A DNA stretch of 64,000 nucleotides, taken from contig NZ_CP145732.1 in assembly GCF_036884845.1 (NCBI RefSeq), forward strand, positions 682,001 to 746,000. The letters run 5' to 3'. Numbering within the stretch: position 1 is the stretch's first letter; each line of letters opens with the position of its first letter. Both the position numbers and the translations under genes were made by a program. This DNA comes from Pseudomonas sp. MAG733B. Lineage in GTDB: Bacteria > Pseudomonadota > Gammaproteobacteria > Pseudomonadales > Pseudomonadaceae. Shown piece by piece: positions 17,269-25,756 of this stretch. The notes beneath the pieces were generated by a model that was not told the origin of the DNA, did no database searches, and worked only from the letters and a program-made list of their open reading frames with translations.

Positions 17269-18436
17269 GGAAGTGCACACGCAGCTGACGAGAAAATTTC
17301 AGAACATGCATCGCGAATGGCTACAGGTGCATGTTGCGCAAGAACTTCACCCCTCCTTTGGGCCCTTGGAGATCAATCTGGGTGTCCCGACGGAGCAGGA
17401 AGCCTTGCGCCAACCTGATGGCGTTCTCAGCTGGGTGCATGCCTGGCAAAGTTGGCAGGGTGCAGGCGTTTTAGTTTGGGGCGAGCGCCGCTGGCGATCC
17501 TTGGGAACCCAGCGCGTTCCGGAAAGGCTGCTATTAGAGGGGCCTGCAGACGTCGCTGTTTGGGTCGGTGAAAGCGCACGATGGGCAAGAGCCCTGGACC
17601 GTTATGCGGCATTTGTCGAACGATGGCCCGTATTGGACGGGGTGGTTGCTCGGTATTTCAATGTGCTGGCTGACTACAGTGATGTGGATTTCACCCGCCT
17701 CATCGAGATGTTGACCTGGATTAGCGAACATCCCGACTCAAACCTCTTCCCCCGACAATTGCCCATCGCTGGTGTCGACAGCAAATGGTTGGAGGGTCGT
17801 AAACCCTTGGTGGCCGAACTTCTGGCTCACTTACAAAGTGATCCACTGGGCAGTCGTGATTTTTTTCAGCGGTGTGGGCTCAGGCCATTGCCCCAACTAA
17901 TGCGCCTGAGGATCCTGGATCCTCTGCTCCGGCGTCAGTTAGGTGGACTAGGCGACATTAGTGCGCCTTTGGAACAGATATCGGCCTTGAATTTGTCCGT
18001 GACCCGAGTGTTCATCGTCGAGAACCTCCAGACGGGATTGGCCTTCGATGAACTCCCCGGGACAGTCGTTATCATGAGGTTAGGCTACGCCGTCGACGTT
18101 CTTGGCCAGCTTCCCTGGCTTGCCAACAAAAAGTGTTTCTACTGGGGTGATTTGGACACACATGGCTTCGCTATTTTGAGTCGAGCGCGAAGCTACCTAC
18201 CAGAGGTGCAAACCCTAATGATGGATGAGCACACATTGTTTTCCCATCAGTCCCTTTGGGGAGAAGAAAAGGATCCTCACTCCGCGATGAGATTGCCCAA
18301 CCTCTCGGCTTCGGAGCAGCTTCTTTACGAGAGCCTCAAGCAAAACAGGATTGGGCAGAATGTGCGACTGGAGCAGGAGCGAATAAGTTGGGATTTTGCC
18401 TGGAGCGCGATACTAAATATTTCGATCGCTGGTTGA
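17243..18436 (+). CDS. jetD: Wadjet JetD, TOPRIM nuclease (DUF3322-DUF2220)
   Basis: 397 residues from ATG 17243, which overlaps the end of jetC by 26 bases; further in-frame starts exist upstream. Residues about 1-190 are the DUF3322 part. The C-terminal DUF2220 TOPRIM fold shows its acidic residues: Glu in VFIVENLQTG and the DxD of FYWGDLDTHGF. In type I Wadjet, JetD cleaves the plasmid after the JetABC motor stalls on it. All catalytic acids looked for are present, so the system reads as functional. Confidence 0.93.
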   Translation: MRKTLKTPKEVHTQLTRKFQNMHREWLQVHVAQELHPSFGPLEINLGVPTEQEALRQPDGVLSWVHAWQSWQGAGVLVWGERRWRSLGTQRVPERLLLEGPADVAVWVGESARWARALDRYAAFVERWPVLDGVVARYFNVLADYSDVDFTRLIEMLTWISEHPDSNLFPRQLPIAGVDSKWLEGRKPLVAELLAHLQSDPLGSRDFFQRCGLRPLPQLMRLRILDPLLRRQLGGLGDISAPLEQISALNLSVTRVFIVENLQTGLAFDELPGTVVIMRLGYAVDVLGQLPWLANKKCFYWGDLDTHGFAILSRARSYLPEVQTLMMDEHTLFSHQSLWGEEKDPHSAMRLPNLSASEQLLYESLKQNRIGQNVRLEQERISWDFAWSAILNISIAG

Positions 18437-18518
18437 AGATGTTTTCAGTCTTGATGAGATGAGCGTGTAGCCGCTTAAAATTCATCTTTAACGCGTTGTA
18501 ACTCAGGCGTGGGAGCCA

Positions 18519-19532
18519 TCAGGTTGGTTTTATGTGGCTACTCAGGCGCTTCTCCAGGTGTTCCAGCTCTGCAAGTTCTTTAACGTCTATCTCTCGCGCT
18601 TCTGTGCTTCTGCGCTTTTGATCGAATGCTTCATAACGTTCATGGGCAACATTCTTCATTTGCTCGTGGCTAACGCTGCCTGCGGTGCGCAGCATTGGTT
18701 GTTCGTTGAAGGCCATGAAGCTGTCGATATACCTGCACCAATCATCTAGTTTTATGTGCTCGCGTTGTTTGGCTCTTAGTTCGGCGAAGTCCAGGAACAT
18801 GCTGACCAAGCGATTGAGCTGATCCAGCTCTTCGCCATTCAGGTAGTTTTTTGCGATCACTACATCCGCTTTGCGTACCCGTTCGCCTTTGAAACTGAGC
18901 AGGTTCATGTTTGGCGAGCTGGCATCGGCGCGGTGCACGATCAGTTCGGCGGCGGTGTAGCCGGACACAGCAAAAAACAGCTTGTTCTGTACTTCGGCGA
19001 ACAACCGTGCGGTGTCCTGTTCATTTGCTCGATAGTCCTCTGCCAGGGAAAACAGATCCCGGACCTTCTGATAAAAGCGCTTCTCCGACGAGCGTATATC
19101 GCGGATGCGTTCGAGCAGTTCATCGAAGTAATCCCAGCGAGGCTCCTTGAGACGGGTGTCGTCCATTGCGAAGCCTTTGGTCATGTACTCGCTTAGGGTG
19201 CGGGTTGCCCACTGGCGGAACTGGGTGCCGCGAGTTGAACGTACGCGGTAGCCTACCGCGATGATCATAGGCAACGAGTAATGTGCGAGCTTACGGCTGA
19301 CCTGACGTGAGCCTTCAGTTTGAACTGTCAAGTTTTCCTTGACGGTTGCCCCTTCCGAAAGCTCACCCTCGGACAGAATGTTCTGCACGTGCAGGCTGAT
19401 GTTCTGTTTGGTGGTTTGATACAGATCAGCCAGTTGCAGTTGAGTTAACCAGGCTTGGTCACCCATTTCATGGAGAACAAAATGAGCTTGACCGTCTTCT
19501 GTGCTGTAGAGGATCACGTCAGTGTTTTTCAT
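18519..19532 (-). CDS. rhuM: RhuM-family protein
   Basis: 337 residues. The N-terminal part has the RhuM helix-turn-helix-like region (WLTQLQLADLYQTTKQNISL) and the conserved block SRKLAHYSLPMIIAVGYRVR. The middle has ERIRDIRSSEKRFYQKVRDL with DYRANEQDTARLFAEVQNKL. The family is common inside type I restriction loci and in pathogenicity islands, and its activity is unknown. Its start overlaps the stop of the hsdS-like remnant as TAATG, the usual translational coupling in such loci. It faces the Wadjet operon tail to tail. Confidence 0.9.
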   Translation of the reverse strand: MKNTDVILYSTEDGQAHFVLHEMGDQAWLTQLQLADLYQTTKQNISLHVQNILSEGELSEGATVKENLTVQTEGSRQVSRKLAHYSLPMIIAVGYRVRSTRGTQFRQWATRTLSEYMTKGFAMDDTRLKEPRWDYFDELLERIRDIRSSEKRFYQKVRDLFSLAEDYRANEQDTARLFAEVQNKLFFAVSGYTAAELIVHRADASSPNMNLLSFKGERVRKADVVIAKNYLNGEELDQLNRLVSMFLDFAELRAKQREHIKLDDWCRYIDSFMAFNEQPMLRTAGSVSHEQMKNVAHERYEAFDQKRRSTEAREIDVKELAELEHLEKRLSSHIKPT

Positions 19533-19650
19533 TACGAAGCTTCTACCTTGACTCGGCGAATCCGGGTCAACAATTGCTGCATTAGCGCTTGTTTCAGAAA
19601 AAACAGCCTTTGTTTCGGATAGGCAATTCTTTCAGATTCTGTGCGCAATA
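19532..19650 (-). pseudogene. Remnant of a type I restriction specificity gene (hsdS 3' end)
   Basis: About 38 codons ending at the TAA that overlaps the rhuM start. The sequence RTESERIAYPKQRLFFLKQ followed by ALMQQLLTRIRRVKVEAS matches the usual last helix and tail of HsdS proteins (the LKQxLMQQLLTGxxRVKV pattern). Nothing upstream looks like the target recognition domains, and hsdM and hsdR are absent from the window. I read this as the scar of a deleted or replaced restriction locus. The exact left break cannot be fixed from the sequence. Confidence 0.6.
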
Positions 19651-19748
19651 CGTTGTCTGGCATTGGTCGCCATATTGAACGCATGGAGGAAAATGCAGAA
19701 TAAGGTAGGTGTTTCAGGGGGTGACAGCAATTGCCAAATCCTGAATGC

Positions 19749-19783
19749 AAAAAAGCCCCAGACCTTTAAGGCCTGAGGCTTTC
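19749..19783 (-). terminator. Terminator of the tRNA-Arg gene
   Basis: On the minus strand AAAGCCTCAGG pairs with the CCTGGGGCTTT-like right arm (with G-T pairs) and the stem is followed by a run of six T residues. It starts 14 bases after the tRNA 3' end. Confidence 0.8.
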
Positions 19784-19796
19784 TCGTTTCTACGTA

Positions 19797-19873
19797 TGGT
19801 GCACCAGGCGGGATTCGAACCCACGACCCCTGCCTTCGGAGGGCAGTACTCTATCCAGCTGAGCTACTGGTGC
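19797..19873 (-). tRNA. tRNA-Arg (anticodon CCG)
   Basis: 77 bases including an encoded 3' CCA. The acceptor stem is GCACCAG with CTGGTGC. The D-arm has AGCTCAGCTGGATAGAG, the anticodon stem is CTGCC with GGCAG around loop CTCCGAA, and the T-arm has GGTTCGAATCC. The anticodon CCG reads the Arg codon CGG. The defence island lies on its 3' side, the usual side for tRNA-targeted integration, but I see neither an integrase gene nor a second copy of the tRNA end. Confidence 0.97.
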
Positions 19874-20222
19874 AATGCGGGCGCCATGATACTCATATGC
19901 ATTGCGGGCGTCCATGCTGCTGAATCGCCTGCGTTTTTCCAAAGCGTAACCTGCGTTTGCTACGTTGATCAGAAAAATGCAGCAAAAAAGAGGTTTTCGT
20001 TCTTTTTTTCGAACGCCCTATTGTCCTTTACCCCCTTTGATCCTAGGATTCGTTTGAGATTTCAAACGCTCTTGTCTGGGTGCTGAACCGCACGAGTTCA
20101 ATCAGTGCGCTATTTATGTGCTTCAGCCCGGTGAATGATTTCCCTGACGGCAGCCTACTGAGGCGCCTTTCTACAATCATAATTTGCTCCGCGCGTGCGC
20201 GGTGCTGTTAAGGAAAGCCGAC
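19874..20222. other. Gene-free stretch between tRNA-Arg and gabD, with a palindrome
   Basis: No gene seen. A perfect palindrome CGTTTGA-GATT-TCAAACG at 20051-20068 may be an operator for gabD. A weaker CGTTC/GAACG inverted repeat around a T-run lies near 20000-20017. No clear sigma-54 site was found. Confidence 0.45.
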
Positions 20223-21665
20223 ATGCAGCTTAAAGACACCCAGTTGTTCCGCCAGCAAGCCTTCATCAATGGCGCTTGGGTAGATGCGGACAATGGTCAG
20301 ACGATCAAGGTCAACAACCCGGCAACGGGCGAAATTCTGGGCAGCGTGCCGAAAATGGGCGCTGCCGAAACCCGCCGTGCAATCGAAGCCGCTGACAAAG
20401 CGCTGCCGGCCTGGCGTGCACTGACCGCCAAGGAACGTGCGAACAAACTGCGTCGCTGGTTCGAGCTGATCATCGAGAACCAGGACGACCTGGCTCGCCT
20501 GATGACTCTGGAACAAGGCAAGCCATTGGCCGAAGCCAAGGGTGAAATCGTTTACGCCGCTTCTTTCATCGAGTGGTTCGCCGAAGAAGCCAAGCGCATC
20601 TACGGTGACGTGATTCCGGGCCACCAGCCAGACAAGCGCCTGATCGTGATCAAGCAGCCGATCGGCGTGACCGCTGCAATCACCCCGTGGAACTTCCCGG
20701 CCGCGATGATCACCCGTAAAGCCGGCCCGGCCCTGGCCGCCGGTTGCACCATGGTCCTCAAGCCTGCTTCGCAAACTCCGTTTTCCGCCTTCGCCCTGGC
20801 CGAATTGGCCCAGCGTGCCGGCATCCCTGCTGGCGTGTTCAGCGTGGTTTCCGGCAGCGCCGGCGACATCGGCAGCGAGCTGACCAGCAACCCGATCGTA
20901 CGCAAACTGTCCTTCACCGGTTCGACCGAGATCGGTCGTCAACTGATGTCGGAATGCGCCAAGGACATCAAGAAAGTGTCCCTGGAGCTGGGCGGCAACG
21001 CGCCGTTCATCGTGTTCGACGACGCGGACCTGGATAAGGCCGTCGAAGGCGCGATCATTTCCAAATACCGCAACAACGGCCAGACCTGCGTCTGCGCCAA
21101 CCGTCTGTACATTCAGGATTCGGTCTACGACGCGTTCGCCGAAAAACTGAAAGTGGCTGTGGCCAAGCTCAAGATCGGCAACGGTCTGGAAGACGGCACC
21201 ACCACTGGCCCGCTGATCGACGAAAAAGCCGTGGCCAAGGTGCAAGAACACATCGCTGACGCCGTTGCCAAAGGCGCTACCGTACTGGCTGGTGGTAAAT
21301 CGATGGAAGGCAACTTCTTCGAACCGACCATCCTGACCAACGTGCCGAAGAACGCTGCCGTGGCCAAGGAAGAAACCTTCGGTCCATTGGCGCCGCTGTT
21401 CCGCTTCAAAGACGAAGCCGAAGTCATCGCGATGTCCAACGACACCGAGTTCGGTCTGGCCTCGTACTTCTACGCTCGCGACCTGGGCCGTGTGTTCCGT
21501 GTGGCTGAAGCCCTGGAATACGGCATGGTCGGCGTCAACACCGGGCTGATCTCCAACGAAGTCGCGCCATTCGGCGGCATCAAGGCCTCGGGCCTGGGCC
21601 GTGAAGGCTCCAAGTACGGCATCGAAGATTACCTGGAAATCAAATACCTCTGCCTGGGCATCTAA
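20223..21665 (+). CDS. gabD: NADP-dependent succinate-semialdehyde dehydrogenase
   Basis: 480 residues from ATG 20223, with AAGGAAAG upstream. The aldehyde dehydrogenase fold is complete: PWNFPAAMITRKAGPALAAG, SFTGSTEIGRQL, the catalytic Glu in LELGGNAPF and the catalytic Cys in NNGQTCVCANR. It oxidises succinate semialdehyde to succinate, the second step of GABA breakdown. gabT follows 185 bases later on the same strand, the same order as in P. aeruginosa PAO1 (PA0265-PA0266). Confidence 0.96.
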   Translation: MQLKDTQLFRQQAFINGAWVDADNGQTIKVNNPATGEILGSVPKMGAAETRRAIEAADKALPAWRALTAKERANKLRRWFELIIENQDDLARLMTLEQGKPLAEAKGEIVYAASFIEWFAEEAKRIYGDVIPGHQPDKRLIVIKQPIGVTAAITPWNFPAAMITRKAGPALAAGCTMVLKPASQTPFSAFALAELAQRAGIPAGVFSVVSGSAGDIGSELTSNPIVRKLSFTGSTEIGRQLMSECAKDIKKVSLELGGNAPFIVFDDADLDKAVEGAIISKYRNNGQTCVCANRLYIQDSVYDAFAEKLKVAVAKLKIGNGLEDGTTTGPLIDEKAVAKVQEHIADAVAKGATVLAGGKSMEGNFFEPTILTNVPKNAAVAKEETFGPLAPLFRFKDEAEVIAMSNDTEFGLASYFYARDLGRVFRVAEALEYGMVGVNTGLISNEVAPFGGIKASGLGREGSKYGIEDYLEIKYLCLGI

Positions 21666-21850
21666 GCCCGGCGAGGCATTGCTTCAAGCGCAAAGGGCAC
21701 GAGAGCGCTGTCCCTTTGCGTTGTTTCAAACCGGAATTTTCTCTGTGGCCGGGAACGCCGTGGCAGTCGATCATCGCATGCTGCCACCGTTGACTCCCCG
21801 CTGCATTTTCCTTGAACCACGCCGCCCGATGAGCGGCGAATGAGGACTTT

Positions 21851-23128
21851 ATGAGCAAGACTAACGCTTCTTTGATGGCCCGCCGTACCAATGCAGTTCC
21901 ACGTGGTGTTGGCCAGATTCACCCGATCTTCGCCGAGTCCGCGAAGAACGCGACCGTGACCGACGTTGAAGGTCGCGAGTTCATCGACTTCGCCGGCGGC
22001 ATCGCCGTACTGAACACCGGCCACGTGCACCCGAAAATCATCGCTGCCGTGACCGAACAGCTGAACAAGCTGACCCACACTTGCTTCCAGGTTCTGGCCT
22101 ACGAGCCGTACGTAGAAGTGTGCGAAAAAATCAACGCCAAGGTGCCAGGTGATTTCGCCAAGAAAACCCTGCTGGTCACCACCGGTTCCGAAGCTGTAGA
22201 AAACGCCGTGAAAATCGCCCGTGCCGCTACTGGCCGTGCCGGCGTGATCGCCTTCACCGGCGCTTACCACGGTCGCACCATGATGAGCCTGGGCCTGACC
22301 GGTAAAGTCGTGCCTTACTCGGCCGGCATGGGCCTGATGCCAGGCGGCGTGTTCCGCGCTCTGTACCCGAACGAACTGCACGGTGTGAGCATCGACGATT
22401 CGATCGCGAGCATCGAGCGCGTCTTCAAGAACGACGCTGAGCCACGTGACATCGCAGCGATCATCATCGAGCCGGTTCAGGGCGAAGGTGGTTTCTATGT
22501 TGCGCCTAAAGAATTCATGAAGCGTCTGCGTGCCTTGTGCGACCAGCACGGCATCCTGCTGATCGCTGACGAAGTACAGACTGGCGCTGGCCGTACCGGT
22601 ACTTTCTTCGCCATGGAACAGATGGGCGTTGCTGCCGACCTGACCACCTTCGCCAAATCCATCGCTGGCGGCTTCCCGCTGGCCGGTGTGTGCGGCAAGG
22701 CCGAATACATGGACGCCATCGCTCCAGGCGGCCTGGGCGGCACTTACGCCGGTAGCCCGATCGCTTGCGCCGCGGCCCTGGCCGTGATGGAAGTGTTCGA
22801 AGAAGAGCACCTGCTGGACCGCTGCAAGGCTGTCGGCGAGCGTCTGGTCACTGGCCTGAAGGCTATCCAGGCCAAGTACCCGGTGATCGGCGAAGTCCGT
22901 GCCCTGGGCGCGATGATCGCTGTCGAGCTGTTCGAAAACGGCGACAGCCACAAGCCGAGCGCTGCCGCTGTGGCATCGGTTGTGGCCAAGGCTCGCGACA
23001 AGGGTCTGATCCTGCTGTCCTGCGGCACCTACGGCAACGTTCTGCGCGTCCTGGTACCGCTGACCTCGCCGGACGAGCAACTGGATAAAGGTCTGGCGAT
23101 CATCGAAGAGTGCTTCTCCGAGCTGTGA
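21851..23128 (+). CDS. gabT: 4-aminobutyrate aminotransferase
   Basis: 425 residues, a full-length class III PLP aminotransferase. Visible motifs are GGIAVLNTGHVHPKI, the PLP-binding TGSEAVENAVKIAR, FTGAYHGRT, the Asp in LIADEVQTGAGRTG and the Schiff-base Lys in TFAKSIAGGFPLAG. It moves the amino group of GABA to 2-oxoglutarate, giving succinate semialdehyde for GabD. The start has GAGGA upstream. A strong hairpin terminator closes the pair. Confidence 0.97.
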   Translation: MSKTNASLMARRTNAVPRGVGQIHPIFAESAKNATVTDVEGREFIDFAGGIAVLNTGHVHPKIIAAVTEQLNKLTHTCFQVLAYEPYVEVCEKINAKVPGDFAKKTLLVTTGSEAVENAVKIARAATGRAGVIAFTGAYHGRTMMSLGLTGKVVPYSAGMGLMPGGVFRALYPNELHGVSIDDSIASIERVFKNDAEPRDIAAIIIEPVQGEGGFYVAPKEFMKRLRALCDQHGILLIADEVQTGAGRTGTFFAMEQMGVAADLTTFAKSIAGGFPLAGVCGKAEYMDAIAPGGLGGTYAGSPIACAAALAVMEVFEEEHLLDRCKAVGERLVTGLKAIQAKYPVIGEVRALGAMIAVELFENGDSHKPSAAAVASVVAKARDKGLILLSCGTYGNVLRVLVPLTSPDEQLDKGLAIIEECFSEL

Positions 23129-23151
23129 TCGCTTAGTGTGACCTGATCGAC

Positions 23152-23178
23152 AAAAAACCCGCTTCGGCGGGTTTTTTT
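23152..23178 (+). terminator. Intrinsic terminator after gabT
   Basis: AAAACCCGC-TTCG-GCGGGTTTT with further T residues: a GC-rich stem with a stable TTCG loop. The A-run on the left would let it work in both directions. Confidence 0.92.
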
Positions 23179-23264
23179 ATGCCAACCGAAATATAACCCG
23201 CGTATTAGCGCTGTATCGCAAGGCCAGCATTCGCTAAGGTTCAGGCATTGCCAGGGAGAGCCGT

Positions 23265-24479
23265 ATGACAGTCGTCAATTTACCCGCCGTTCCACGAGTG
23301 TTGATCGCCGAGGCCGACCCGTGGTCACGGGACCTGCTCAAGGAAGTCTTGTTGAATGTACGTTGCGACGCGCGGCTGGATCTGTGCGCCGACGGCCAAC
23401 AAGCGCTGGAGCTGCTGGCAGCCAACCCTTATGACTTGGTGATCGTCGACTGGGAGCTGCCCGGTGTCGATGGCTTGAATGTGTTGCGCAGCGTCCGTCA
23501 GCGCAAACGCAATCCACCGTTGCCCTTCATTCTGATGAGCAGCCGCAACGACAGCGCCAGTGTGCGCGAAGCCCTGCCGCTGGCGCCCGCCGCGTATCTG
23601 ACCAAACCGCTGAACATGGAAAGCCTGACCCATCGCTTGCAGGATTTGCTGCTCAACGCTGGTGAGGAAGTCTCGTGTGAGGTGCCGTCGCTGGCGCCGG
23701 GCATGACCTTGTCGGTGTATCTGGAGCGCCGTCGTGAACTGGCGGAGGGTGCGCCGCTGATGACGGACGTGCAGTTGGCGGTCAAGCGCAGCCTCAATCC
23801 CAACGGCCTCGATCTGACAAAACTGGAGGACGAGATCCGCACAGATCCGCAAATCACCGCTGTGCTGATCGCCGCTGCCAACAGCGCAGCCCAGCATCAT
23901 GGCGCCGCAGTGCAAACCCTGGCTCAGGCGCTGCAGCGTTTGGGCACCGGGCAAAGCATGAACCTGATTCTGGGCCTGGCCCTCAAGCGCAGCGCCAAAC
24001 TCAGTGATCCATATTTAGCGGACTACGCCGAGCGTTATTGGGACCTGTCGCTGCACACGGCCGAATACGCCCGGACGCTGGCGCGCCTGCTGGATCTGGA
24101 TCAGGCGCGCTGCTATTGCGCTGGCATGTTGCATCGCTTGGGTGATCTGGCGTTGCTGCGTTGCTTGCAGGAATGGAAGCAGGCCGGTGGCGAGCTGGAC
24201 GAGCAGGAGGAGGTGGGCGAAGCGCTTGCCGAATTTGGCGCGGCGTACGGTTCGGCCCTACGTACGCGCTGGCGCCTGCCGCTGGAGCTGCGACAGCTGA
24301 TTGCGGCGGCCTACCAGCTCGGTGGCGGGGTTTACTCCCGCGAAGCCTTGGTGATGAACATGGCGGCGCAATTGGCGCGCCTGACTGAGCATGAAGGCAT
24401 CGAAGAGCTGGCCAAGAGTCGGACGGCGCGACTGCTCAAGATCGGGTTGCCGGAGTTGATGCGGATGCGCAAGAAGTAA
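23265..24479 (+). CDS. Response regulator with HDOD output domain
   Basis: 404 residues; CAGGGAGAG lies before the start. Residues 1-130 are a receiver domain with the phospho-acceptor Asp near position 62 (LVIVDWELPGVDGLNVL) and the conserved Lys in YLTKPLN. From about 170 an HDOD domain begins (LDLTKLEDEIRTDPQITAVL, then RYWDLSLHTAEYARTLARLL). HDOD proteins act in signalling in Pseudomonas without enzyme activity of their own in most cases. No partner kinase is nearby; it is a single-gene unit. Confidence 0.88.
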   Translation: MTVVNLPAVPRVLIAEADPWSRDLLKEVLLNVRCDARLDLCADGQQALELLAANPYDLVIVDWELPGVDGLNVLRSVRQRKRNPPLPFILMSSRNDSASVREALPLAPAAYLTKPLNMESLTHRLQDLLLNAGEEVSCEVPSLAPGMTLSVYLERRRELAEGAPLMTDVQLAVKRSLNPNGLDLTKLEDEIRTDPQITAVLIAAANSAAQHHGAAVQTLAQALQRLGTGQSMNLILGLALKRSAKLSDPYLADYAERYWDLSLHTAEYARTLARLLDLDQARCYCAGMLHRLGDLALLRCLQEWKQAGGELDEQEEVGEALAEFGAAYGSALRTRWRLPLELRQLIAAAYQLGGGVYSREALVMNMAAQLARLTEHEGIEELAKSRTARLLKIGLPELMRMRKK

Positions 24480-24493
24480 GGAGTACGGGAATT

Positions 24494-24514
24494 CCTGTGG
24501 GAGGCTCCCACAGG
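24494..24514 (+). terminator. Perfect 21-base palindrome between convergent genes
   Basis: CCTGTGGGAG and CTCCCACAGG are separated by one base. It lies 14 bases after the HDOD stop and 19 bases before the end of the convergent cyclase gene. It resembles a single REP arm and may act as a terminator, although no T-run follows. Confidence 0.5.
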
Positions 24515-24532
24515 AGATACGTGTCGGGCCTG

Positions 24533-25522
24533 TCAGCCCACGACAATCCGGTTTTTGCCGTCGCGCTTGGCCTGATACATCGCCGCATCCGCGCGGGCAA
24601 ACAGGCTTTCCACGTTTTCATCCTCGGCAGTGAGGCTGGTCAGGCCCTGGCTGACGGTGATGCCGAAAGTCTGGCCATCGTGGTCGAAACTCAAGCGCTG
24701 GATCTCCCGTTGCAGGCGTTCGGCCACTTGCAGGGCCATCTCCGGCGTGCAGCCGGGAAACACCGCAGCGAACTCCTCGCCGCCAATGCGCCCGAACAGA
24801 TCGCCACGGCGCAGCGCCGCGCGGCCGCTGTCGGCGATGTGTTGCAGCACGTTGTCGCCTTCCTGGTGGCCGTAGGTGTCGTTGATCACTTTGAAGTCAT
24901 CGATGTCCAGCATCAGGAACGACAGCGGTGTGCCTTGTTGCCGTGCCAGTTCGAACTCCTGATGCGCGCCATCGAAGAAGTGGTGGCGGTTGCTGCTCTG
25001 GGTCAGGGCATCGGTGGTGGCCAAGCGTTGCAGCTCGGTTTCCATGTGCTTTTTGTCGGTGATGTCTTCGGCGAGGCCGACGATGATCACCGGTTGGCCC
25101 GGCTCTGCCTGGCGGTTGATGAAGCATTTGTCGCTGAGCCAGCGCACTTGGCCCTCGGCGTCGATGATGCGGTATTCGCGGTCTTCGACGGCGCCTTTGT
25201 CCAGCACCTCCGCCAGGCTGCGCTCGGCGTGTTCCAGATCGTCGGGGTAAATGCTGTCGCGCCACTGGTTGTAGTCGGACAGCAGCAGGTCGGCGGATCG
25301 GCCGAAAATCCGTTCATAGGCGGGGCTGACGTACAGCACCTGGCGGGTTTCCCAATTGAAGGCCCAAAGCACCGCGTTGACGCTCACCAGCAGGGTGCTG
25401 AACAGTTGCTCGCGTTCGCTCAGGCGCGCCACTTCACCTTGGGCACGCATCAGCGCCATCAGGGTTTGCGCGGCCTCGGGCCACTGCGTTGGAGTACGGT
25501 CTTTCAGGTTTTCATTGACCAT
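24533..25522 (-). CDS. PAS-GGDEF diguanylate cyclase
   Basis: 329 residues from ATG 25522. A PAS domain of the PAS_3 type covers about 40-150 (VLWAFNWETRQVLYVSPAYE, then EYRIIDAEGQVRWLSDKCF). The GGDEF domain covers about 165-329 with DALTQSSNRHHF, an active-site GGEEF and an RRGD inhibitory site five residues before it. It should make c-di-GMP and be product-inhibited. It may correspond to the cyclase near desA in P. aeruginosa (PA0290), which is inference from memory of gene order. Confidence 0.92.
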   Translation of the reverse strand: MVNENLKDRTPTQWPEAAQTLMALMRAQGEVARLSEREQLFSTLLVSVNAVLWAFNWETRQVLYVSPAYERIFGRSADLLLSDYNQWRDSIYPDDLEHAERSLAEVLDKGAVEDREYRIIDAEGQVRWLSDKCFINRQAEPGQPVIIVGLAEDITDKKHMETELQRLATTDALTQSSNRHHFFDGAHQEFELARQQGTPLSFLMLDIDDFKVINDTYGHQEGDNVLQHIADSGRAALRRGDLFGRIGGEEFAAVFPGCTPEMALQVAERLQREIQRLSFDHDGQTFGITVSQGLTSLTAEDENVESLFARADAAMYQAKRDGKNRIVVG

Positions 25523-25638
25523 CGGTACAAATCTCAAAGGGCATGCACCGCCTTAAGTTCGAAGCGGCCACAACGAAGCACGCCTGGATGGCGAAGTGTC
25601 TTTGAGAGGGGGGATTTGAAGCGAAGTTCCCGCATTTT

Positions 25639-25756
25639 GTGGCGAGGGAGCTTGCTCCCGCCGGGCGGTATTGGCGACGCGTTTTATCCGTTTAAAACGC
25701 GTCGCCGGTTTTGCGTCTGCTGTGCAGCCGAGCGGGAGCGAGCTCCCTCGCCACAG
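25639..25756 (-). repeat. REP-type pair, family B, around a 14-bp perfect inverted repeat
   Basis: GTGGCGAGGGAGCTTGCTCC opens and its near reverse complement closes the element. Inside, GGCGACGCGTTTTA and TAAAACGCGTCGCC (25673-25706) form a second perfect stem with a 6-base loop. It fills the gap between desA and the cyclase gene and ends one base from the desA stop. Confidence 0.88.

Noticed and set aside
11728..18436. The island as an undescribed defence system
   Set aside because: All four genes match the described type I Wadjet layout in order and motifs, so it is a known system.
11580..19796. Direct repeats of the tRNA-Arg 3' end as attachment sites
   Set aside because: I looked for the T-arm sequence on the far side of the island (11.5-11.7 kb) and found none; no integrase gene is present.
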